Part shown: positions 18,148 through 26,186 of the stretch, one piece after another | Layout of the letters: every line of letters begins with the position of its first letter | Position numbering within the stretch: position 1 is the stretch's first letter | NCBI RefSeq assembly: GCF_024809855.1 | Contig: NZ_JANUEM010000002.1 | Coordinates: forward strand, 186,001 to 250,000 | DNA length: 64,000 nt | Origin: Rheinheimera pacifica | GTDB taxonomy: Bacteria > Pseudomonadota > Gammaproteobacteria > Enterobacterales > Alteromonadaceae | Direction of reading: 5' to 3' | Made by a program: the position numbers and the translations under genes | Notes under the pieces: model-generated | Database searches by the model: none | What the model saw: only the letters and a program-made list of their open reading frames with translations | Told to the model about the DNA's origin: nothing

Positions 18148-18888
18148 ATGCGCTTAGTTACCAAAATGTCACTGGTCGCAGTGGCTGTTATCACTCTTGC
18201 AGCCTGTCAGAAAGAAGCAGAGCAAAAGCCAGCTGCGCTGGATACTGACGAAGCAAAACAATCTTATAGTTTAGGTGTGTCTGTTGGCCGTTATCTGGAC
18301 AGCACGCTGGACGAATACAGCAAAATGGGCCTGTCGCTGGACAGCGCATTAATTTTACGCGGTGTACAAGACGCCATTGCTGATAAAACTGCACTGACCG
18401 AAGAAGAAGTGCAAACCATGATGACGTCGCTGGAAGAACAATTCCGTGAAAAACAAGCTGCAATAATGGAAGCTGAAGCTTCTCAGGCTATTGCAGCCGG
18501 TAAAACTTACTTAGAAGAAAACGCTAAGAAAGAAGGCGTAAAAGTTACTGATTCAGGCTTACAGTATGAAGTGTTGCAAGCGGCAGAAGGTGCAAAACCT
18601 GCAGCAACAGACACAGTAAAAGTACATTACGTTGGTACCTTAACCGATGGCACTAAGTTTGACAGTTCACTGGATCGTGGCGAACCGGCACAGTTCCCGT
18701 TAAACCGCGTTATTCCGGGCTGGACAGAAGGCGTACAACTGATGAACGTAGGCTCTAAGTTTAAGTTTACTATTCCGTCAGAGCTGGCTTACGGTGAACG
18801 CGATATGGGCGTTATTAAGCCAAACAGCGTACTGGTATTTGAAGTAGAGCTGTTGGATATTGTGCCTGCAGAGACAGTAGAACAATAA
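18148..18888 (+). CDS. fkpA: FKBP-type peptidyl-prolyl cis-trans isomerase, FkpA-like lipoprotein
   Basis: 246 residues from the ATG at 18148, with GGAG at 18138-18141 as ribosome-binding site; a TTG at 18136 is less likely. The signal ends in LAAC, so a lipoprotein is predicted. Residues about 30-135 form the helical FKBP N-terminal dimerisation domain (SYSLGVSVGRYL...), and 145-240 form the FKBP fold (VKVHYVGTLTDGTKFDSS, FPLNRVIPGWTEGVQLM, ELAYGERDMG, LVFEVELLDI). It should act as a periplasmic foldase and chaperone. E. coli FkpA is soluble and periplasmic, so the lipobox is a difference. A strong terminator follows. Confidence 0.92.
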   Translation: MRLVTKMSLVAVAVITLAACQKEAEQKPAALDTDEAKQSYSLGVSVGRYLDSTLDEYSKMGLSLDSALILRGVQDAIADKTALTEEEVQTMMTSLEEQFREKQAAIMEAEASQAIAAGKTYLEENAKKEGVKVTDSGLQYEVLQAAEGAKPAATDTVKVHYVGTLTDGTKFDSSLDRGEPAQFPLNRVIPGWTEGVQLMNVGSKFKFTIPSELAYGERDMGVIKPNSVLVFEVELLDIVPAETVEQ

Positions 18889-18900
18889 TCCGGGCCTATA

Positions 18901-18936
18901 AAAACAAAAAAGCGGCTGTGGCCGCTTTTTTGTTTT
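18901..18936. terminator. Bidirectional rho-independent terminator
   Basis: A 16-bp perfect stem (18901-18916 and 18921-18936) has GCGGC/GCCGC next to the TGTG loop and A-rich and T-rich outer arms. It can serve both fkpA (plus) and the OmpA-like gene converging from the right. Confidence 0.93.
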
Positions 18937-18947
18937 AAGCGTAATGC

Positions 18948-19586
18948 TTATTGCACTATCGGCTCAATATGAATTTCTACCCGGCGGTTCAGGGCACGGT
19001 TAGCCTCAGAGGTGTTTGGTACTATTGGGTAACTTGGGCCATAGCCTTGGGTTTCAATACGGATAGCCTGCACATTTTGTGCTGTCAGGTACTGTTTAAC
19101 GCTGTCTGCACGCGCCTGCGATAGCGTCATATTGTATTGATAGGCGCCGGTGTCATCAGTGTGGCCGGCAATAACCAGCATAGTTTTTTCATAATCGCGC
19201 AGTACCTTGGCAATATCATTGAATACCGGGAACAGGTTAGAGCGGATGTCTGAGCGGTTAATATCAAATGTTAGCTGGGCAGGAATATCCAGGCGTAATT
19301 TGTCACCATCGCGTACTACTTTTACCCCGCTGCCGCTTAATTCTTCTTTCAGCGCTTTTTCCTGATTGTCCATATAGCTGCCGACAGCTGCACCGGCTAA
19401 AGCACCTACAGCAGCACCAATTACCAGACGTTTGTCTTTATGGTTACCGGTGGCTTTACCTGCAACGGCACCCACTACACCGCCTATAGCCGCACCCTTG
19501 GCGGTATTGGAATATTCTGTAGATGCACAACCGGCCATCACCAGGCTGGCAGATAATAAAGATACTAACAAAGCTGAACGGCGCAT
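18948..19586 (-). CDS. OmpA family lipoprotein with glycine-zipper (YiaD-like)
   Basis: 212 residues from the ATG at 19586, preceded by GGGAGT as ribosome-binding site; the longer reading to 19622 lacks one. The lipoprotein signal ends in MAGC. Residues about 25-75 are a glycine zipper (GAAIGGVVGAVAGKATG, GAAVGALAGAAVGSYMD), followed by an OmpA-type peptidoglycan-binding domain (FDINRSDIRSN, IAGHTDDTG, LSQARADSVKQYL, NRRVEIHI). It probably links the outer membrane to peptidoglycan. Similar E. coli proteins are YiaD and related OmpA lipoproteins. Confidence 0.9.
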   Translation of the reverse strand: MRRSALLVSLLSASLVMAGCASTEYSNTAKGAAIGGVVGAVAGKATGNHKDKRLVIGAAVGALAGAAVGSYMDNQEKALKEELSGSGVKVVRDGDKLRLDIPAQLTFDINRSDIRSNLFPVFNDIAKVLRDYEKTMLVIAGHTDDTGAYQYNMTLSQARADSVKQYLTAQNVQAIRIETQGYGPSYPIVPNTSEANRALNRRVEIHIEPIVQ

Positions 19587-19789
19587 AATAATAAACTCCC
19601 GATAAATTATTCTGTTTAGCATAGTACTGACAACTGAATTCGGGCTGAACTATAACGAAACTATGAGAAAGGTTTTGTTGCTATTTTGTATATTTATGTA
19701 AGCTTGATTCACTTTAGGTGGTTTTTTCAGTATTGTAAGCAGGACTTTGTCAGCATGCCGTTTACCGGTGTGCTTTAAGGGATTGAATC

Positions 19790-20308
19790 ATGACAATAAT
19801 AATACGTTTATATTTGTTGCTCGCTGCTATGTTGGTAGTGCCTTATGCCAGTGCTGAAGTGTATAAATGTACGGCAGCTAACGGCGATGTGGTATTTCAG
19901 GGCGAGCCCTGCCGTGGAGGTAATGAAGTAAAAGTAGATATCCGCTTTGGTGAGCAGCCGGTGGTGGATATTAATCAGCTGATTTCTGGTAGTTGGTGTG
20001 AAATTGGCACCTCGGTGGCACTTGACGGTACTGTGACACTGGATAACGCTATGCGCAAAACCTGGATTTTCAGTGAGCGCCAGATGGTGCAGCATATTAG
20101 TCAGGGCCAGCGGCAAGACACTTTCAGATATGCTATTCGCCAGACTCCAGGCTCGTTTGTGATTGATCACCCGGCCTTTGGCAGCGGCCAGGTTAGCTGG
20201 CAGGTAAGAAAGCTGACAAACGAGCAACTGGTTATTTCAGCCTATGGTGGTTTTACCCATTTATTGCCCGGCAACTGTGAGGTACAAGTGGCCCGTGCAC
20301 AAAATTAA
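19790..20308 (+). CDS. DUF4124 domain secreted protein
   Basis: 172 residues. A Sec signal (MTIIIRLYLLLAAMLVVPYASA) is followed at once by EVYKCTAANGDVVFQGEPC, the DUF4124 signature with its Cys pair. The remaining 120 residues, with WCEIG and a final NCEVQVA, are beta-rich and unfamiliar. Periplasmic, function unknown. It stands alone between a divergent lipoprotein gene and proB. Confidence 0.75.
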   Translation: MTIIIRLYLLLAAMLVVPYASAEVYKCTAANGDVVFQGEPCRGGNEVKVDIRFGEQPVVDINQLISGSWCEIGTSVALDGTVTLDNAMRKTWIFSERQMVQHISQGQRQDTFRYAIRQTPGSFVIDHPAFGSGQVSWQVRKLTNEQLVISAYGGFTHLLPGNCEVQVARAQN

Positions 20309-20369
20309 ATAGACATATAGACGCCTGAACTTTAAGCTGCTGGCACTATAGCAGCGTGAAGGTGTGTCT

Positions 20370-21473
20370 ATGTTAAATTCAGCCTGGAGGCGCATTGTGA
20401 TCAAAGTAGGCAGTGCGCTGATTTCCCCCGATGCCAAAGGGTGTTCTACCCGTTATTTGCTCGCCATTGCCCGCTTTATCAGCGAATGCCGCCAGCAAGG
20501 CGTTGAAGTTGTGCTGGTGTCTTCCGGCAGTGTGGCTGCCGGGCGCTCGGCCATTGCTTTCTCACACCATCCGTTACCTATTAATATTAAGCAGGCTATG
20601 GCCGCGGTTGGTCAAACCCAGATGATGGCTACCTGGAGCCATTTATTCGATTTTCGCTGCGCGCAGATTTTGCTGACGCACGATGACCTGGCCGATAGGC
20701 GCCGTTATCTTAATATCGATAACACCTTGCGTACTTTGCTGGCAAATCAGGTGCTGCCGGTAGTAAATGAAAACGACAGTGTTGCCACCGCCGAGCTGAA
20801 AGTGGGCGACAACGACAATCTGGCGGCTATGGTGGCGGTACTGGTTGATGCTGATGTATTGATTATTTGTTCGGATATCGACGGCCTGTACAGCGCCAAC
20901 CCCAGAACCACGCCAGATGCGCGTTTTATCCCCAGAGTAGAGCGGGTTGATGCCGGTATTTATGCCATGGCCGGTGGTAGCCACCACGCCATTGGTACCG
21001 GCGGCATGGTAACCAAAATTCAGGCGGCAGAAAAAGCTACCCGGTTGGGGGTAGATACGCTGATTATTAACGGCCAGAAGGCGGAAAGTTTTGAGACTTT
21101 ACTCAAAGGAGAGCAAGCCGGTACTTTATTTGTGCGCCAGCAAGACCGGCTCAGTGCAAAAAAACACTGGTTGCTGCACAGCCTGAAAAGCCATGGCAGT
21201 ATTGTGCTGGATAGCGGTGCAGTGCAGGCGCTGCTGCACAAGGGGGCATCGCTGCTGGCCAAAGGCATTGTTACCGCTGAAGGTGATTTTGATAAAGGCG
21301 ATGCTATCTGGCTATGCGATAGCGGCGGCAAGCAACTGGCAAAAGGCATCAGCCAGTACAGCGCTGTTGAATTAAAGCGGATTTGCGGTGCCCACAGCCA
21401 GCAAATTGCGGATTTACTCGGTTATTGCCCGAGTGAGGAAGTAGTGCACCGCGATGATTTGGTATTGCTTTAA
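20370..21473 (+). CDS. proB: Glutamate 5-kinase
   Basis: 367 residues from the ATG at 20370, with GAAGG seven bases upstream; a GTG at 20364 would add two. The amino-acid-kinase domain shows RIVIKVGSALIS at the start, LVSSGSVAAGR (about 48-58), NENDSVAT with DNDNLAAMVA, CSDIDGLYS, and GTGGMVTKIQAA. A C-terminal PUA domain (about 275-355) carries IVLDSGAVQALLHKGASLLAKG. It catalyses the first step of proline synthesis, glutamate to glutamyl-5-phosphate, in the cytoplasm. proA is not adjacent, unlike the common proBA operon. Its stop overlaps the convergent lipoprotein gene by 4 bp. Confidence 0.94.
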   Translation: MLNSAWRRIVIKVGSALISPDAKGCSTRYLLAIARFISECRQQGVEVVLVSSGSVAAGRSAIAFSHHPLPINIKQAMAAVGQTQMMATWSHLFDFRCAQILLTHDDLADRRRYLNIDNTLRTLLANQVLPVVNENDSVATAELKVGDNDNLAAMVAVLVDADVLIICSDIDGLYSANPRTTPDARFIPRVERVDAGIYAMAGGSHHAIGTGGMVTKIQAAEKATRLGVDTLIINGQKAESFETLLKGEQAGTLFVRQQDRLSAKKHWLLHSLKSHGSIVLDSGAVQALLHKGASLLAKGIVTAEGDFDKGDAIWLCDSGGKQLAKGISQYSAVELKRICGAHSQQIADLLGYCPSEEVVHRDDLVLL

Positions 21474-22768
21474 GTATCCGGCTCCAGCAGTTGCAGTACT
21501 CGGGCCTGCTGGGCATAACTGCTGCGGTTAGCTGCCATGTCGCGTTGCAGTTTGTCTAGCTCCTGACGCTTTGCTGTTAGTTGCTGATTGTTGTTGTTTT
21601 GCAGGGCCTGATGTGAATTACGTGCCGACGTCAGCACTTTATCTAAATCTTCCTGCTGTTGTTTCTGGCTGCTGTTAAGCTCGGCATTTTGGGCTGAGCC
21701 CTGGGCTGCAAGCTGCTGGCTGATATTGTCAACCTGGCTGCGATACTCGGTATTCAAGGCGGCCAGTTTATCACGCCGGTTGTTATTGTGTTCTGCCTCT
21801 CTGGCCTGAACCTGAGCCAGTTGCTGGTTATAGCTTTGCTCAATTTCCTGGTTTTTACTGCGTAATTGTTCATCCAGCCTGGCTTTGTGCACAGTGTAGT
21901 CGGCCCGGGCCATGCTTTTGCGTGCGGCTTCTGCTTCCGCATTATTACTGCTGCGTGCTGCTGTGCGTTCAGTGTCGCGCCATTGCCGCAGCTTGGTTTT
22001 CTCGGCGCTGAATTCAGCCGTTTTTAGCCTGTGCTCTTTATCTGCCTCGGCAACTGCCGCGTCGTATTGTTGTTTAAATACACCGGTTTGCTGCTGGCGT
22101 TGCGCCTGTAGTTGCTGCTGCGCATCCTGGCTTTGCGCCCGGCTTTGGCTATACAGTACGTTACGCTGCTGCTGGTAATCTTGCTGTTGCTTGTTTAATT
22201 GTTCGGACGATAAACGGGATTTTTCGGCCAGCTCTTGTGACAACGTATTATATTCAGTCAGGCCTTGCTGGAAGCGTTGATCGTCCTGCAGGATCTGTTG
22301 TTCTAATTTTTCCAGTTGCTGCCTGGTAGTTTTGATCAGCTTTTTATAATCGCTGCTGCCCTGCACCACGACTTTATCTTTGTAAGCAGACAGCGGGCTG
22401 CCATCTGCGGGTGGGCTGCTTTCCATATTAAACTGCGTCTGCCATTCGCCCTGGTACATTCTGGCGTGGGCTTTGCCATGTAGTTTGCTTTCTGTGCCTT
22501 TCTTCACAACAACACTGACAATATCGGTGTCCATTAAGCGGCCAACACGCTGATGCAGATGCTCCTTGGGTGATACTTCGGCAATAAAGCGGTACTCGAA
22601 CACAGGGTCAACCTTAGTGCCTCTTTGTTCTTCGGCCTCAATTTTAAAACTTTCCAGTTGCCAGTGTGCAGGCAGGTCTTTGGCATACTGCTCCTTGATA
22701 TTGGGCGCGTCGCTGCAGCCTTGTATCAGAAACAGCAAAATAAGCTGCCATTTAAGATAGTTCCTCAT
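21470..22768 (-). CDS. Coiled-coil lipoprotein of unknown function
   Basis: 432 residues from the ATG at 22768, with GGAG nine bases upstream. It opens MRNYLKWQLILLFLIQGCSD, a lipoprotein signal with lipobox IQGC. Residues about 20-135 form a small globular domain (WQLESFKIEAEEQRG, DTDIVSVVVKKGTESKLHGKAHA). The rest, about 145-420, is a very long Gln/Ala/Arg-rich coiled coil. No family is recognised. It may span the envelope or bind peptidoglycan, but that is only inferred from shape. Confidence 0.75.
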   Translation of the reverse strand: MRNYLKWQLILLFLIQGCSDAPNIKEQYAKDLPAHWQLESFKIEAEEQRGTKVDPVFEYRFIAEVSPKEHLHQRVGRLMDTDIVSVVVKKGTESKLHGKAHARMYQGEWQTQFNMESSPPADGSPLSAYKDKVVVQGSSDYKKLIKTTRQQLEKLEQQILQDDQRFQQGLTEYNTLSQELAEKSRLSSEQLNKQQQDYQQQRNVLYSQSRAQSQDAQQQLQAQRQQQTGVFKQQYDAAVAEADKEHRLKTAEFSAEKTKLRQWRDTERTAARSSNNAEAEAARKSMARADYTVHKARLDEQLRSKNQEIEQSYNQQLAQVQAREAEHNNNRRDKLAALNTEYRSQVDNISQQLAAQGSAQNAELNSSQKQQQEDLDKVLTSARNSHQALQNNNNQQLTAKRQELDKLQRDMAANRSSYAQQARVLQLLEPDT

Positions 22769-22935
22769 AATGTATGCTCCATAATATGCTGATATACAGT
22801 ACATCTGGTGGTACTGTTGGTGCTGAGAGTTTGTGTTAGTGCGACTGCTGCCGGAGTGGTTGGTAAGGCTTTATGGCACGCATGAAAAGTGTAGTTAACA
22901 GTTGCAGGCTTCTCCAGATCAAGCGGGGATAACAT

Positions 22936-24006
22936 ATGAAAGTAGCAGTAATAGGTGGTGGCATTAATGGCTTAAGCAGTGCCTGGCAATTGGCACTGGC
23001 CGGGCATGATGTTAGCCTGTTTGAGCGTGACGGCCTGATGCAGGCTACCAGCCAGGCATCTTCAAAGCTGCTGCATGGCGGCCTGCGTTATTTAGAGCAG
23101 GGGGAATTCCGTCTGGTGCACGAAGCATTACAGGAGCGGCGTTGGTGGCTTAAAAAAGCACCGCAGCTAACCCGCCGCCTGCCTATTTTATACCCGCTTT
23201 ATAACAGTTCGCACCGGGCTCGCTGGCAACTAAAAATAGGCCTGTGGTTGTATGACACCTTTGCCGGCAGAAAGGGTATTGGCCGCCATCGCTGGTTAAC
23301 GGCTGCGCAGGCATTGCGTTGTTCACCACAACTAAACAGCGAAGGTTTAACCGGAGCTTATTTGTTTTTTGATGGTCAGATGGACGATAAAAAACTTGGC
23401 TTATGGATGGCGCAGCAATGTACCAAAGCCGGAGTACATATTTTTGAGCATAGCCCGGTGCAACAGGTTACCCCCACAGGCAAGGTTTTGCTAAGCAGTG
23501 GCTGGCAGCAGTTTGACCGCATAGTTAATGTGGCCGGGCCCTGGAGCCAGCAACTGTTGCAACAATCAGACTTGCCGCAGCAGCCGCTGGATTTAGTGCG
23601 CGGTAGCCATTTATTGCTACCGCCAATCAGCCGCTATGGCCATATGCTGGAGGTGCCGGGCGAAGCGAGGATTGTATTTGTGTTGCCGTATCAGGGTAAA
23701 ACCTTGCTGGGCACTACCGAAGTGCGTCAGCAATTGGATGAGCCCATCGTATGCTCAGATGCCGAGCGCGATTACTTATTGGGCGTATATAACCATTACT
23801 TTTTACCTGCACGTGAGCGCAGTGCAGTGCTGGCTGATTTTGCCGGTGTGCGGCCCTTACTCGGCGGCACGGCCAATGCCAGCAAAGCCAGCCGCGAATA
23901 TCAGCTTAACTGGCAGGGCCAGCTATTAACCGTGTCGGGTGGTAAGTGGACTACTGCGCGGGCCTTAGGTAAGCAGGTTGCCGCGCAGATACAACAGCCG
24001 GGCTGA
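22936..24006 (+). CDS. GlpD-like FAD-dependent oxidoreductase, short form
   Basis: 356 residues. The N-terminal FAD-binding fold MKVAVIGGGINGLSSAWQLALAG is followed by ATSQASSKLLHGGLRYLEQGEFRLVHEAL, the hallmark of aerobic glycerol-3-phosphate dehydrogenases. FFDGQMDDKKLGLWMA and VRPLLGG are also GlpD-like. It is much shorter than GlpD (about 500) and ends after TVSGGKWTTARALG, the point where GlpD continues into its helical C-terminal domain. The natural stop and good codon use argue for a short family member rather than a broken gene. The likely substrate class is glycerol-3-phosphate or a related hydroxy acid. The stop abuts the convergent argA stop. Confidence 0.8.
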   Translation: MKVAVIGGGINGLSSAWQLALAGHDVSLFERDGLMQATSQASSKLLHGGLRYLEQGEFRLVHEALQERRWWLKKAPQLTRRLPILYPLYNSSHRARWQLKIGLWLYDTFAGRKGIGRHRWLTAAQALRCSPQLNSEGLTGAYLFFDGQMDDKKLGLWMAQQCTKAGVHIFEHSPVQQVTPTGKVLLSSGWQQFDRIVNVAGPWSQQLLQQSDLPQQPLDLVRGSHLLLPPISRYGHMLEVPGEARIVFVLPYQGKTLLGTTEVRQQLDEPIVCSDAERDYLLGVYNHYFLPARERSAVLADFAGVRPLLGGTANASKASREYQLNWQGQLLTVSGGKWTTARALGKQVAAQIQQPG

Positions 24007-25326
24007 TTACAGCGTAATCGCCAGAATTTTTGAACGGCGTTGGTAGTTATACAGCTGCTTTTTCTGTGCTGGTAAATCGTCTACCGTTAACAGTTCAAAG
24101 CCCTGTTCTAAAAACCAGTGAATGCTGCGGGTGGTCAGGGCAAACAGTTTGTCGTATTTACGTTGCCGCGCCTGCTGAATAATGCTTTTTAGCAACAGGC
24201 TGCCGCGGTCGGCATCACGGTAATCCGGGTGTACCGCCAGGCAGGCAAATTCACCGACATTTTCTTCCGGAAACGGATATAGCGCCGCACAGCCAATCAC
24301 CAAACCATCGCGTTCAATTAAGGTAAACTGGTTTATTTCCATTTCCAGTTGTTCGCGGGAGCGGCGCACCAGCAGGCCTTGTTGCTCCAGCGGCCGGATC
24401 AGATCCAGAATACCGCCAATATCAGAAATAGTTGCGGCCCGCAGCTTTTCTGCCGATTCAGTTACAATTTGTGTACCGATACCATCGCGTGAGAACAGCT
24501 CCTGCAGCAGGGCACCGTCTTCATCGTAGCTAACTAAGTGGCAGCGCGGTACACCCGCACGGCAGGCAGTAATAGCGGCATGCAAAAATGCCAGTGTGCC
24601 GGGGCAGGCATCGGGCTTTTGCTCCATATCCAGCATAATTTTTTCGGCGTAGTTTGGCATTAACTCTGCCGTTATCTCGCCATTTTCGCCAACAATGCCG
24701 CCAATTTCACTAAAGCCAATCATTTTGTCGGCTTTTAGTTTTACCGCAACCTGAGTAGCTATATCTTCAGCGGTAAGGTTGAAACTTTCACCGGTAACCG
24801 AAGCGGCTATCGGCCCCATCAGCACTATGCCGTTGTTATCCAACTGGCGGCGGATACCGGCTGCATCAATACGGCGTACACGGCCGCTGTGGTGATAGTC
24901 GATACCTTCATCGACACCCAGTGGCTGGGCGATAACAAAGTTGCCGCTTACCACGTTAATTTGTGCGCCCTGCATGGGGGTGTTGCTTAAGCTCATCGAT
25001 AGCCGGGCGGTAATATCCAGTTGTAGCGCACCGGCGACTTGTTTGATCAGCTTAAACGAGTCGTCATCAGTTACCCGCACGCGGTTATGATAGGTTGGCT
25101 CTAAACCTGCCTGTTGCAGTGCTGTATTAATTTGTGGCCTTGCGCCATACACCAGCACAATTTTAATACCCAGGCTGTTTAGCAGGGCAATGTCGTTAAT
25201 AATGCTGCGAAAACCACTTTGGCTAATCGCTTCACCACCGAGCATTACCACAAAGGTTTTGCCGCGGTGAGCATTAACATAAGGGGCAGACTGACGAAAA
25301 CCGGAAACAAGTTCAGTAGTACGCAC
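24007..25326 (-). CDS. argA: Amino-acid N-acetyltransferase (N-acetylglutamate synthase)
   Basis: About 439 residues if started at the GTG at 25326, which opens [25 protein letters not shown], aligning by eye with the E. coli ArgA start; GAAGGAAG lies about 10 bases upstream. The frame continues upstream to an ATG at 25425, but that adds 33 unlike residues and has no clear ribosome-binding site. The N-terminal amino-acid-kinase-like domain has VVMLGGEAI and LVYGARPQI. The C-terminal GNAT domain has [35 protein letters not shown]. It acetylates glutamate with acetyl-CoA, the first step of arginine synthesis. Confidence 0.93.
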   Translation of the reverse strand: MRTTELVSGFRQSAPYVNAHRGKTFVVMLGGEAISQSGFRSIINDIALLNSLGIKIVLVYGARPQINTALQQAGLEPTYHNRVRVTDDDSFKLIKQVAGALQLDITARLSMSLSNTPMQGAQINVVSGNFVIAQPLGVDEGIDYHHSGRVRRIDAAGIRRQLDNNGIVLMGPIAASVTGESFNLTAEDIATQVAVKLKADKMIGFSEIGGIVGENGEITAELMPNYAEKIMLDMEQKPDACPGTLAFLHAAITACRAGVPRCHLVSYDEDGALLQELFSRDGIGTQIVTESAEKLRAATISDIGGILDLIRPLEQQGLLVRRSREQLEMEINQFTLIERDGLVIGCAALYPFPEENVGEFACLAVHPDYRDADRGSLLLKSIIQQARQRKYDKLFALTTRSIHWFLEQGFELLTVDDLPAQKKQLYNYQRRSKILAITL

Positions 25327-25480
25327 GGGCTTGGGGCTTCCTTCTGAAAAGACAACACAGGTGTAAGGCTTAAAGATGGCAGCAAGATGACAAAATGCCA
25401 ACTGCAACTGCGACAAAGTCGGCATTTTAGGTGATTAGTGGGTGTATATCTACTTTTTAAGCATATTTATTCTTCGCCTG

Positions 25481-26116
25481 TTACGGCCTTGAAAGACGTA
25501 TACTAACCATCAAGATACCAAGGCTGAGCAACATCATTAGCAAAGTAGCAGGCTCTGAAATAGCAGCTGTACCTTCTACCATCATTGTAGCGTTAATAAT
25601 CTGACTGTTAAGCGCGTTTCCCAAACCATCGGCTAAGCCATTTAAGCTGATCGTTAAATCTGCGTTTCCGGGGCTTAGTGCTATCAATGTCAGGCTGGCA
25701 AGAACAAAACTATTGGCCTGAAAATTATTCAGATCAGTGGGAAGGTCAAAAGACAAATCGAAAATTCGTAGTTGGCCCGGAGCCAGCAGTTCAGTTCCCA
25801 GTATGTTTAAACCTAAATTGAATAAATCCAATTGGCCGCTCGGATCGATAATTACGTTATCCAGCACACCATCAGCATCTGCATCGGTACTATCCACTCC
25901 CAGGCGCGCACTTGTAAACGTAAATACCAGATCAAAAGCACCCAGCGATGGCGCACCGCCGGGAGCCAGTTGGTCAATCACAATATCTACAGCGAAGCTT
26001 TGTCCGGGTAGCACAGAACTTTGTGAAGGAACAATGCTGATAAGTGCAGCCTGGCTAAAACCAGATGCCAGTAATATCAGCAAGCCTAGCAGTAATTTTA
26101 TTGGGTTGATGCTCAT
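25481..26116 (-). CDS. PEP-CTERM-type protein with cohesin-like domain
   Basis: 211 residues. A Sec signal (about 1-23) precedes a roughly 150-residue all-beta domain: SVLPGQSFAVDIVID, GAFDLVFTFTSARLGV, LGTELLAPGQLRIFDLSF, FVLASLTLIALSPGNADLTI. This order resembles cohesin folds. The tail is ISEPATLLMMLLSLGILMVSIRLSRP: a PEP-CTERM-like sorting signal (EPATL, hydrophobic helix, basic end) recognised by exosortases, with SEP in place of the usual PEP. It lies 70 bp downstream of a gene ending in a dockerin-like module, so the pair may bind each other at the surface. The cohesin call is by resemblance only. Confidence 0.75.
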   Translation of the reverse strand: MSINPIKLLLGLLILLASGFSQAALISIVPSQSSVLPGQSFAVDIVIDQLAPGGAPSLGAFDLVFTFTSARLGVDSTDADADGVLDNVIIDPSGQLDLFNLGLNILGTELLAPGQLRIFDLSFDLPTDLNNFQANSFVLASLTLIALSPGNADLTISLNGLADGLGNALNSQIINATMMVEGTAAISEPATLLMMLLSLGILMVSIRLSRP

Positions 26117-26148
26117 TTTTTAATCCTTATCCTTGTTAGTTTAAATGT

Positions 26149-26172
26149 CGGGGAAAGTGTTAATTTTCCCCG
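26149..26172 (-). terminator. Stem-loop between the dockerin-type and cohesin-like genes
   Basis: CGGGGAAA (26149-26156) pairs with TTTCCCCG (26165-26172) around an 8-base loop, in the 70-bp gap between the two minus-strand genes. Without a long U-tract it may reduce rather than stop transcription, giving unequal amounts of the two proteins. Inference. Confidence 0.5.
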
Positions 26173-26186
26173 CTCCTTTATCAGGT

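Noticed and set aside
25327-25425. Upstream ATG start for argA
   Set aside because: Adds 33 residues unlike ArgA and lacks a ribosome-binding site; the GTG at 25326 matches the family start.
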